A stretch of 64,000 bases of DNA, taken from the NCBI GenBank assembly GCA_002709075.1, contig PAPV01000004.1, forward strand, positions 168,787 to 232,786, in the 5' to 3' direction. This DNA is from Rhodospirillaceae bacterium. GTDB lineage: Bacteria; Pseudomonadota; Alphaproteobacteria; MPNO01; UBA2964. Positions 56,535 to 64,000 of this stretch are shown here, piece after piece; the stretch's first letter is position 1; each line of letters starts with the position of its first letter. The position numbers and the translations under genes are program-made. A model generated the notes under the pieces. It was not told the origin of the DNA, did not search any database, and saw only the letters and a program-made list of their open reading frames with translations.

Positions 56535-57909
56535 ATTTCTCTCTATATTTTCTAACAATATGTAAAGCAATTACATTCAATACTAACGTTATCATAAATA
56601 ATGTTAGGCCCAATGCGAATGCAGATAGGGTCTTCGCACTATCAAACTCCTGGTCCCCCACAAGAAGAGTAACAATCTGCACGGTGACGGTTGTAACGGC
56701 CTCAAGTGGGTTTGCAGTTAAATTTGCGGCCATCCCCGCTGCCATAACAACGATCATGGTTTCGCCGATTGCTCGGCTCACCGCTAAAAGCACACCTCCA
56801 ATAATCCCTGGAAACGCAGCTGGAACAACCACTTTTCTTATTGTCTCATATTGTGTTGCTCCCAACGCATAAGAGCCATCCCTTAATGTTTGCGGCACCG
56901 CATTTATAATGTCATCTGACAAGGAAGAAACGAATGGAATAATCATGATTCCCATTACTAATCCAGCAGCTAATGCGCTTTCCGAAGCAATTTCAATTCC
57001 GATATAATTTCCGACTTCCCTTATGAATGGAGCAACAGTAAGGGCTGCAAAAAAACCATAAACAACGGTAGGGACACCAGCTAATATTTCTAATCCAGGT
57101 TTAAGAATGTCACGTAATTTTCTTGGAGCATATTCAGACAGGTAGATCGCGGACATTAATCCAATTGGTGCAGCTACAGCCATCGCAATTAACGTGACAA
57201 GCAGTGTGCCTATGAATATTGGAACAGCGCCGAAAGATCCCTCGCTTGCCACTTGGTCGCCCCTGAGTGCAGTTTGAGGGCTCCATTCTAGTCCGAATAA
57301 AAAATCATTTACTGGTATTTTTTCAAAGAATCTAATCGTCTCGAAAACTAACGATAGTACAATTCCAAATGTTGTAAAAATAGCAACAAGCGAAGCGCCC
57401 ATAAAAAATAACTGAATAACTTTCTCCACGTAGTTTCTAGCTTGAAATTTTGATTTTATGTGGGTGTAAGACCAGAAACCTAATATTACAGAAATCGTGA
57501 TAACAGATGACAGTAACGCCGCATCTCCTAATTCTCGCCAATTCACTAATCTCTCAGCTAAAATTTTTGTGGTGGGATCATGATATTCATTGACAAAACC
57601 ATTATTAGCCATGTTCAAGATCTTACTAACTAATAGTTCTACGGTTTGCGGGTCTATGTCTCTTTGCGAATCAGGCAGCGACGTTGTTATCAGCGTTTCT
57701 AAAAAGACAGGCTGTAAAATACTCCACATTGCAAATAGAAAGATAGCTGGCAGTCCAGTCCATATAGCTAGGTAAAGGCCATAGTGTTGAGGAAGAGACT
57801 TCAACAAGTTCACTTTTCCATCTACAACAGATATGGCACGCCGCCGACCAGCTATAAAACTGATAAGTATCAGGAGAACTATAACACTGATGATAAATCC
57901 GTTGATCAT
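56527..57909 (-). CDS. pstC: Phosphate ABC transporter permease PstC
   Basis: A 460-residue permease with a long N-terminal region containing two extra helices. The permease core shows GAVPIFIGTLLVTLIAMAVAAPIGLMSAIYLSEYAP and the EAA loop LRDGSYALGATQYETIRKVVVPAAFPGI. It follows pstS after a strong hairpin at 57929-57971. Confidence 0.95.
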   Translation of the reverse strand: MINGFIISVIVLLILISFIAGRRRAISVVDGKVNLLKSLPQHYGLYLAIWTGLPAIFLFAMWSILQPVFLETLITTSLPDSQRDIDPQTVELLVSKILNMANNGFVNEYHDPTTKILAERLVNWRELGDAALLSSVITISVILGFWSYTHIKSKFQARNYVEKVIQLFFMGASLVAIFTTFGIVLSLVFETIRFFEKIPVNDFLFGLEWSPQTALRGDQVASEGSFGAVPIFIGTLLVTLIAMAVAAPIGLMSAIYLSEYAPRKLRDILKPGLEILAGVPTVVYGFFAALTVAPFIREVGNYIGIEIASESALAAGLVMGIMIIPFVSSLSDDIINAVPQTLRDGSYALGATQYETIRKVVVPAAFPGIIGGVLLAVSRAIGETMIVVMAAGMAANLTANPLEAVTTVTVQIVTLLVGDQEFDSAKTLSAFALGLTLFMITLVLNVIALHIVRKYREKYD

Positions 57910-57928
57910 TATTTTTTTGCTTTACAAA

Positions 57929-57971
57929 AATAACCATGCGGTCAAGATTTGCCCTCAACCGCATGGTTATT
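57929..57971 (-). terminator. Intra-operon terminator/attenuator between pstS and pstC
   Basis: AATAACCATGCGGT and ACCGCATGGTTATT form a perfect 14-bp stem with a 15-base loop, directly after the pstS stop. On the minus strand the stem is followed by TTTTTG. It should terminate part of the transcripts or protect the pstS 3' end. Confidence 0.8.
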
Positions 57972-59028
57972 AGCTACCTTGTGTTTGTTCTTGCATTGAG
58001 AGTTCTTTCAATGTTTCAATGGTTGAACGCGCTTTTTCGCGCTTTTCTTTAGAAAGTGGAATCAAACCTTTATCCACTAGATACCCCTCGTCACCAAAAC
58101 TTTTTTCACTAGTAAACTCTTTAACGAAATCTCTCAACCCGGGAATAACGCCTATATGTGCTTTCTTGATATAAAAATACAAGGATCGAGAAATTTTGTA
58201 TTTTCCAGAGGTTATATTTTCAAAGGTTGGTGCAATCCCATTAATAGAAGCTCCTTTTACACTGTCTGAATTTTGATCCAGAAAACTGAACCCGAAAATT
58301 CCAAATGCATTTGGGTTGGCATTAAGTTTTTGCACTATGAGATTATCATTTTCTCCTGCATCGATGAAAACCCCATCTTCGCGAATTCCGTGACATAGTG
58401 CTTTATATTTTTTTTTGTTCCTTTTTTTCATAGCTTTTATTGTCTTGAAAGTTTTACAACCACCCTCCATGGCGAGTTCAACAAACGCGTCACGGGTACC
58501 AGAAGTCGGAGGTGGGCCAAGAACTTCAATTTTAATATTTGGAAGAGATGGATCTATATCGCTCCACCTTTTATGTGGATTTGATACCAGTTTCTTTCCC
58601 TCGGCATCAATCGGCACTTTTTTCGCTAGCGCAAGAAATACATGGCGCATGTCAAGATCTATTTTTCCCCCTGACTTTGTATTTGCTATGACAATTCCAT
58701 CGAAACCAAATTGTATCTCAATTATTTTTGAAATACCATTTTTTGCGCAGCGGTTTATCTCGGATCGTTTTATACGGCGTGATGCATTAGTTATATCTGG
58801 ATGCCTTGTTCCTAGTCCCGAGCAAAATAGTTTTGCTCCACCCCCAGTGCCAGTTGATTCGATTACTGGTGTCTTAAATTTTGTTATTCGTCCGAAATTT
58901 TCTGCGACTGCGGTGGAAAATGGAAACACTGTCGATGAACCTACAACTCTGATTTGATCACGCGCGCTTGCAGCGGTTATCATCACACAAAAAACTGCAA
59001 ATAAAATAGGAATTGTTTTATAAGTCAT
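57970..59028 (-). CDS. pstS: Phosphate-binding protein PstS
   Basis: A 352-residue periplasmic protein with a signal peptide (ILFAVFCVMITAASA). The phosphate-binding motifs are VVGSSTVFPFSTAVAENF, ESTGTGGGAKLF and GPPPTSGTRDAF. It delivers phosphate to PstC/PstA. It has a Pho-box promoter upstream and a hairpin downstream, both favouring higher PstS levels than the permease. Confidence 0.97.
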   Translation of the reverse strand: MTYKTIPILFAVFCVMITAASARDQIRVVGSSTVFPFSTAVAENFGRITKFKTPVIESTGTGGGAKLFCSGLGTRHPDITNASRRIKRSEINRCAKNGISKIIEIQFGFDGIVIANTKSGGKIDLDMRHVFLALAKKVPIDAEGKKLVSNPHKRWSDIDPSLPNIKIEVLGPPPTSGTRDAFVELAMEGGCKTFKTIKAMKKRNKKKYKALCHGIREDGVFIDAGENDNLIVQKLNANPNAFGIFGFSFLDQNSDSVKGASINGIAPTFENITSGKYKISRSLYFYIKKAHIGVIPGLRDFVKEFTSEKSFGDEGYLVDKGLIPLSKEKREKARSTIETLKELSMQEQTQGS

Positions 59029-59101
59029 TGTTGTCCTCTCAAAACTGTTTTGATTTAATCCCGATTATCCAGTGTTTAGGGAAACTAACTTTAACGATTG
59101 C

Positions 59102-59156
59102 AATATAGACATGATCTATTAAGTTTTTATTACAGTTTTATTAAAGTTTTATTACA
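59102..59156 (-). promoter_or_regulatory. pstS: Pho box with promoter of pstS
   Basis: On the minus strand four 11-bp units run in tandem: TGTAATAAAAC, TTTAATAAAAC, TGTAATAAAAA and CTTAATAGATC (59156 down to 59113). The 11-bp spacing and TGTAATA core match PhoB boxes (CTGTCATA-type). TATATT at 59107-59102 could be the -10. Confidence 0.72.
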
Positions 59157-59233
59157 TTAAGCTTAAGAATAACCTCGTCTAAGGGGTTGTGGTGTTTGAC
59201 AGGGTTTACATGAATAGAGCTTATCAACTGCAA

Positions 59234-60622
59234 TTAAGAAGGTACATTTTCCTGTTCTAAGGGCAGGTATATTGTGAATATGCTTCCAGTCCCTTGCATA
59301 CTTTTGATATCTAAAAATCCACGATGTCTATTTATGGCATGTTTGACTATCGCTAGTCCGAGCCCTGTACCTCCGCGCTGAAGGGAATCCTTTGCGTCTA
59401 TTCGGTAAAATCTCTCTGTTAGTCGAGGAATGTGTTCTGGGTCAATTCCAATTCCAAAGTCTTGAATTGATATAGCAGCGTAGTCCATCTTGCGGTCTGA
59501 TAAAAAAGGCAAATCCCTGCCATTAATTTTTGTTGCTGTAATTACAATTTCTGAGTTTTCTTGACTGTATTTTATGGCATTGTCTAATAGGTTTTGAAAC
59601 GCCATTAACAGATCGTTTCTGTCCCCCGGAATATCTTTGAACTTTCCTAGGTTTGTCATTTTTATGTTTATAGATTTATGCTCCGCAGCGAGAGAGAGCG
59701 TGTTAATGATTTCATTTATGATTTCATTTATATCTATTATTTGGTTAGGTGCTGCATGTTCATTCATTTCGATTCGTGAGAGTGACAGCAAATCATCCAC
59801 TAAATGAGACATCTTTTTTGCTTGATGTTCCATAAGTTCGAAAAATTTTTCTTGCGCCGATGTATCTCCGCGAGCATGGCCCCGCAACGTGTGGAGACTT
59901 CCTAATAACACTGAAATTGGAGTCCGCAACTCGTGGCTTATATTTGCAATAAAATCAGATCGCATTGACTCCATGCGTTTAATTTCAGTGATATCATATA
60001 GGGAGATAATTGCACAAAATTTGTTATTGTTTTCCGAATTTATAGCTGAAATTCGTGCACCCAAGTTACGCTTAACGGGTATTGTAAAATCAAACTCAAT
60101 TTCAGCGGTTGTTCGACTTCCTGCTAGAACATCATCGACGGCTAGAAGTACATTTGGGTTGCGTATTACAGCCGCGAGATCCCGTTCTACAAGTGAGCTA
60201 CCAAGCATATCATGTGCAGCCAAGTTGGCATGAATGATTAGCCGCGTGTTATCTAAAATCAATAAAGGATTTGGCAGTCGATCTAATTCTAATGGCGAAA
60301 CTAAACCTGGGTTTGCATTTTTCTTGTCCAAGGCAGTCACGTTGTCAATCGTCTTGCGAATACTGTTAAATAAAGGAGAAAATACTTTGCGAAAAGTAAT
60401 TATGGGACGAGGAGTATTTGGGTTACTTTGTAAATTTTCAACAAATAATTTCAGTTCGATGATATCTTTTGTAAAACAGTAAATAAGAAATCCTGTTGTT
60501 AATATTGTCGCAAGGGTTATGGCAAGAAATATAAAACTGATTGATTCAACAAAAATTAGAAGAACTATAAGGGCCATTAGAAAAATAACCAAAAGTGTGG
60601 TTTGCACAGGAGTTAGATGCAT
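59234..60622 (-). CDS. phoR: Phosphate regulon sensor kinase PhoR
   Basis: A 462-residue histidine kinase. Two N-terminal membrane helices (TTLLVIFLMALIVLLIFVESISFIFLAITLATILTTGFLIYCF) are followed by a PAS domain. Then come HisKA with FIANISHELRTPIS and HATPase motifs LLDNAIKYS (N box), SIQDFGIGIDPEHIPRL (G1) and GGTGLGLAIVKHAI (G2). It phosphorylates PhoB when phosphate is scarce. A 45-bp gap separates it from maeB. Confidence 0.96.
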   Translation of the reverse strand: MHLTPVQTTLLVIFLMALIVLLIFVESISFIFLAITLATILTTGFLIYCFTKDIIELKLFVENLQSNPNTPRPIITFRKVFSPLFNSIRKTIDNVTALDKKNANPGLVSPLELDRLPNPLLILDNTRLIIHANLAAHDMLGSSLVERDLAAVIRNPNVLLAVDDVLAGSRTTAEIEFDFTIPVKRNLGARISAINSENNNKFCAIISLYDITEIKRMESMRSDFIANISHELRTPISVLLGSLHTLRGHARGDTSAQEKFFELMEHQAKKMSHLVDDLLSLSRIEMNEHAAPNQIIDINEIINEIINTLSLAAEHKSINIKMTNLGKFKDIPGDRNDLLMAFQNLLDNAIKYSQENSEIVITATKINGRDLPFLSDRKMDYAAISIQDFGIGIDPEHIPRLTERFYRIDAKDSLQRGGTGLGLAIVKHAINRHRGFLDIKSMQGTGSIFTIYLPLEQENVPS

Positions 60623-60667
60623 TAATGAACCATTACTTTAATAAAATAGGATTACTATGTTGATATT

Positions 60668-62977
60668 TTAGTTTAAAGAGTCATATGCAGCTAGCACAGC
60701 GTTGGTTACGATATCTGAAACCCCAGCGTCTAAGCGGGCTATTTGAACTGGTTTATCCAGACCAACCAACATAGGACCTATCACATTAGCCCCTGCAAGT
60801 TTTTGAAGAATGCGGGATGAAATTGAAGCTGAAAAAAGATCGGGCATAATTAATACGTTAGCAGGACTTTTTAAGCGATTAAAAGGGTAAACATCATTCA
60901 TTGACGGGTCCAGAGCTGTGTTTACGGATATTTCACCTTCGTAGCTAAAGCTTACTTTCTTACGGTCTAATATATTTACTGCCGCGCGAATAACATCAAT
61001 TCGTTCACTCTCTCTTCCACCAAAACTGGAGTGTGAGACCAGTGCAACTCGTGGATCATGTCCCATTGCTCGAGCCCGTTCTGCTGCCTGGGCCGCAATT
61101 TCTGCAAGTTGTTGGGCTGAAGGCGTTTCGTTTACAATCGTATCGGCTATAAATACGGTACGATCTCTAACTGTGACAATCGATAAACCAAAAAGTGCTT
61201 TGCCTTTTTTTATATCAATAGCGCGAAGTACATCGTTCCAACTTTTTGGTGCATTTCGCGTAAGACCTGTAACCATGCCGTCTGCATCGCCATTTGCAAT
61301 CATACATGCTGCGAAAATATTCCTATCTGTTACCACCATTCTTTGGCAGTCGCGCCGAAGATGTCCCCGTCTTTGTAGTCGGGTGTAAAGGTAGTTTGTA
61401 TATCTTGCATTGTTTTTTGATAACTTTGCATTGTGGATCTCTAATTTGTCAGCGCCTGGTAGGCCGAGTGTTTTTATTTTTTCTTTAATGAGATCTTCGC
61501 GTCCAATTAGGATTGGTGTTCCATATCCAGCGTTACGAAAGGTAAGCGCTGCCCTGATCACCGGCTGTTCTTCTCCCTCAGCAAAAACAATCCTTCGAGG
61601 GTTACGTTTTACCGCCTCGAAAATAGTGTGCAGTCGACCCACCGTTGGATCCATGCGCTCAGCTAGTGATAGGCGATAAATTTCTGCGTCAGGTATTTTT
61701 ATTCTGGAGACACCAGTTGCTGTAGCGGCTTCGGCTACTGCTGGTGGCACGGCAGTTATCAAACGAGGATCGAACGGGGTTGGAATAATATAATCTGGCC
61801 CAAAGGTTAGTCTTTGTCCTGAATATGCTTCCGCAACTTCATCCGGTACATCTTCACGTGCGAGTTTTGCAAGCGCTTGTGCTGCCGCAATCTTCATTTC
61901 ATTATTTATTCTCCTCGCCCGTACATCAAGCGCACCGCGAAATATATATGGAAAACCGAGAACATTGTTTATTTGATTAGCATAATCCGAGCGGCCTGTA
62001 GCGATAATGGCATCATCGCGCACTGATCTTGCATCTTCCGGAGTTATTTCAGGGTTAGGGTTAGCTAGTGCAAAAATTATAGGCGCGTTGGCCATGGATT
62101 GAATCATTTTTTTTGTGACCGCATTTCCTACAGATACACCGAAGAATATGTCTGCACCCATCATAGCCTCCTCCAAGGAGCGAGCTTTAGTAGTTGCTGC
62201 ATATGCAGACTTCCACTGGTTCATCCCCTCTTCTCGACCTTGATAAACAACACCATTTGAGTCACACAAAATTATATTATCGCGTGGAAGTCCCATCGCC
62301 AAAAAGAGATCAAGGGATGCAATTGCTGCTGCCCCGGCTCCATTCACTACAACTTTTGGCGTAGTGAGTTTTCGACCTGTTATTTCTAAGGCATTGATTA
62401 ATCCAGCAGCAGCTATTACTGCAGTTCCATGCTGATCGTCATGAAAAATTGGGATGTCCATGAGCTCACGCAATCGTTCCTCTATTACGAAGCAGGCGGG
62501 AGCTGCAATATCCTCGAGGTTTATGCCACCAAACCCGGGTCCGAGATAGCGAACGCAATTAACAAATTGATCGATGTTTGATGTGTCAACTTCTAAATCT
62601 ACCGCATCGATATCGGCGAATCGTTTAAACAAGACACATTTGCCTTCCATCACAGGCTTTGCCCCTAAGGCTCCTAGATCACCTAGTCCTAATACTGCAG
62701 TTCCGTTAGAGATCACTGCAACCATGTTGCCTTTGTTGGTATAATCAAATGCGCTGTCTTCATTTTTTGCAATTTTTAGGCAAGGGGCTGCTACCCCGGG
62801 AGAATATGCGAGGGATAAATCCCGTTGAGTGGTTATGGATTTCAGTGGTTGGATTGATAATTTTCCGGGTGGTGGCCCGGCGTGAAGAGCTAAAGCTTCT
62901 CGCTCGAGGTTCGATATCGAAGCTTTATTCGTAGTCAATTTTTCAGCCACTGGTGCTTTTTCTTTCTTTCTATCCAT
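60668..62977 (-). CDS. maeB: NADP-dependent malic enzyme (malic enzyme/phosphotransacetylase-like fusion)
   Basis: A MaeB-type protein of 769 residues from ATG 62977; the ORF-track TTG at 63040 adds 21 residues without family support. The N-terminal malic enzyme domain has [36 protein letters not shown] and [17 protein letters not shown]. The C-terminal half is a phosphotransacetylase-like domain ([48 protein letters not shown]), usually catalytically silent and regulatory. It decarboxylates malate to pyruvate with NADP. Divergent to mutS, as in many Alphaproteobacteria. Confidence 0.95.
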   Translation of the reverse strand: MDRKKEKAPVAEKLTTNKASISNLEREALALHAGPPPGKLSIQPLKSITTQRDLSLAYSPGVAAPCLKIAKNEDSAFDYTNKGNMVAVISNGTAVLGLGDLGALGAKPVMEGKCVLFKRFADIDAVDLEVDTSNIDQFVNCVRYLGPGFGGINLEDIAAPACFVIEERLRELMDIPIFHDDQHGTAVIAAAGLINALEITGRKLTTPKVVVNGAGAAAIASLDLFLAMGLPRDNIILCDSNGVVYQGREEGMNQWKSAYAATTKARSLEEAMMGADIFFGVSVGNAVTKKMIQSMANAPIIFALANPNPEITPEDARSVRDDAIIATGRSDYANQINNVLGFPYIFRGALDVRARRINNEMKIAAAQALAKLAREDVPDEVAEAYSGQRLTFGPDYIIPTPFDPRLITAVPPAVAEAATATGVSRIKIPDAEIYRLSLAERMDPTVGRLHTIFEAVKRNPRRIVFAEGEEQPVIRAALTFRNAGYGTPILIGREDLIKEKIKTLGLPGADKLEIHNAKLSKNNARYTNYLYTRLQRRGHLRRDCQRMVVTDRNIFAACMIANGDADGMVTGLTRNAPKSWNDVLRAIDIKKGKALFGLSIVTVRDRTVFIADTIVNETPSAQQLAEIAAQAAERARAMGHDPRVALVSHSSFGGRESERIDVIRAAVNILDRKKVSFSYEGEISVNTALDPSMNDVYPFNRLKSPANVLIMPDLFSASISSRILQKLAGANVIGPMLVGLDKPVQIARLDAGVSDIVTNAVLAAYDSLN

Positions 62978-63139
62978 GACGAGTTTTTCCTCTTCGACCT
63001 TTATAACTTGCACTGTGATGGTAATGCTGCTTCGGCGCAAGCGTTTGACTGACTGACTGCAGATGTCCCATTATCAATGGGTCAAGGTAGCATCGGTAAA
63101 CATATCTCAGTAATTAATGAGGACAGATCTAAAAACAGA

Positions 63140-64000
63140 ATGAAAAAACACAAAAAAAATTCGAATAAAGATTTGGAACCAACACCAATGATGGCACAAT
63201 ATTTAACGATAAAAAGTGCCCACCCTGATAGTTTATTATTTTATCGCATGGGTGATTTCTACGAGCTTTTTTTCGATGATGCAGTTAATGCATCGATTGC
63301 ATTAGATATAACACTTACTAAGCGTGGAAAGCACAGAGGTGCCGATATACCAATGTGCGGTGTTCCCGTTCATACTGCTGAAACTTATCTTGCGCGTTTG
63401 ATTAGGAAAGGTTTTCGTGTTGCGGTTTGTGAACAAACCGAAAATCCGGATGAAGCTAAAAAGCGCGGCTCGAAGTCAGTAGTGCAAAGGGAAGTTGTTC
63501 GAATTGTTACGTCTGGAACTTTAACCGAAGAAGCTCTTTTAGAGTCAGGAAAACATAATTTTATTGCCGCTCTCGGGGAAGTGCAGAGTGTTTTTGGCCT
63601 CTCTTGGCTCGACATATCAACGGGTAGCTTCTTTGTACAGGAAGTAACAGCAGGTTCGTTAACATCTGTTATAGCAAGAATCGAACCGAATGAATTGCTG
63701 ATACCGGAAAATCTAGAAGCGAATTCGGTCTTATTAAAATCTCTAGAGGATGCCTGCGCTAGGGTGGTGCCGATATCCTCTGTACGATTTGATAGTCAGA
63801 ATGGGCGCCGCCAGCTAGAAGTAGCTTATAAGGTTGCCTCGTTGGAGGCTTTTGGTTTGTTTACCCGAGCAGAAATTTCGGCAGCAGGTGCTCTTCTGGA
63901 TTATATAAAACTCACCCAAAAAGGGCGATTGCCGAGGCTAAATCCTCTTCAGCAATTGCGTGCAGGCGAAGTCATGGAGGTTGATGCTGCAACAAGGCGT
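63140..64000 (+). CDS. mutS: DNA mismatch repair protein MutS (3' end outside window)
   Basis: The frame is open from ATG 63140 to the window end (287 residues) and is absent from the ORF track because it is cut. It carries the mismatch-binding Phe-x-Glu motif ([12 protein letters not shown]40/E42). The conserved [35 protein letters not shown] and [17 protein letters not shown] follow, then the connector domain. An in-frame ATG at 63077 is an alternative start. MutS finds mismatches after replication. The ATPase part lies beyond the window. Confidence 0.97.
   Translation, partial: MKKHKKNSNKDLEPTPMMAQYLTIKSAHPDSLLFYRMGDFYELFFDDAVNASIALDITLTKRGKHRGADIPMCGVPVHTAETYLARLIRKGFRVAVCEQTENPDEAKKRGSKSVVQREVVRIVTSGTLTEEALLESGKHNFIAALGEVQSVFGLSWLDISTGSFFVQEVTAGSLTSVIARIEPNELLIPENLEANSVLLKSLEDACARVVPISSVRFDSQNGRRQLEVAYKVASLEAFGLFTRAEISAAGALLDYIKLTQKGRLPRLNPLQQLRAGEVMEVDAATRR

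Noticed and set aside
1-64000. CRISPR array, tRNA/rRNA, IS element or defence system
   Set aside because: I saw no regularly spaced repeats, no tRNA cloverleaf, no transposase and no nuclease/toxin pair; nearly every gene is a recognised housekeeping gene.

Overview
The window reads as chromosomal, origin-proximal DNA from a low-GC, probably marine alphaproteobacterium. Class-level assignment rests on gene content and order: DUF3576-leuS-lptE-holA, parB-parA-rsmG-mnmG-mnmE, rho-hemE, then a DUF299 kinase regulator with aroE-coaE-dnaQ-secB-fxsA-Tim44-mltA-smr-hslUV-his, and later hrcA-grpE-dnaK-dnaJ, phoR-pstSCAB-phoU-phoB and maeB/mutS. Rank below class (Rhodospirillales-like or SAR116-like) is a guess. 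I see no rRNA, tRNA, insertion sequence, prophage, CRISPR array or toxin/defence island.

Layout. 1-3.0 kb: a PLP homeostasis protein (cut by the window edge), a lone cupin/JmjC-like oxygenase and a porin. 3.1-7.8 kb: DUF3576 lipoprotein, leuS, lptE, holA. 7.9-13.4 kb: leftward parB-parA-rsmG-mnmG-mnmE with two parS palindromes. 13.4-16.0 kb: a small rightward accessory group (45-codon ORF, ogt, dienelactone hydrolase-like gene, quinone oxidoreductase). 16.0-18.6 kb: rho and hemE. 18.6-19.0 kb: the AT-rich hemE/DUF299 gap with DnaA boxes, the probable oriC. 19.0-28.1 kb: DUF299 regulator, a 592-bp palindrome-rich gap where maf usually lies, aroE-coaE-dnaQ, secB, fxsA, Tim44-like, mltA, smr, hslUV. 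28.6-34.8 kb: hisB-DUF2628-hisH-hisA-hisF-hisE, HIT protein, PAP2 phosphatase, gshB. 35.3-41.2 kb: dual-BON lipoprotein, rsmI, LpoA-like protein, hemW, rdgB, rph. 41.3-47.3 kb: hrcA-grpE-dnaK-dnaJ and dapB. 47.5-52.9 kb: DUF2244, nth, a BamE-like lipoprotein, bactofilin, EI24 protein, adenosine kinase, AmpG-like permease. 52.9-60.6 kb: the complete phosphate regulon. 60.7 kb to the end: maeB and the 5' part of mutS.

How it fits together. parS sites 6-9 kb from the putative origin, beside parAB, match an origin-segregation locus. Genes next to oriC mostly point away from it on both sides. Heat-shock genes (hslVU, dnaK) carry sigma-32-like promoters, but no CIRCE operator was seen despite hrcA. 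The Pho operon shows four 11-bp tandem half-sites upstream of pstS and a strong hairpin between pstS and pstC, which would let PstS be made in excess.

I found no convincing undescribed multi-gene system. The points worth a second look are small: the oriC candidate, the structured maf-position gap, an E-to-D change in the HisH catalytic triad, a probable AUC start codon, and two small uncharacterised ORFs.
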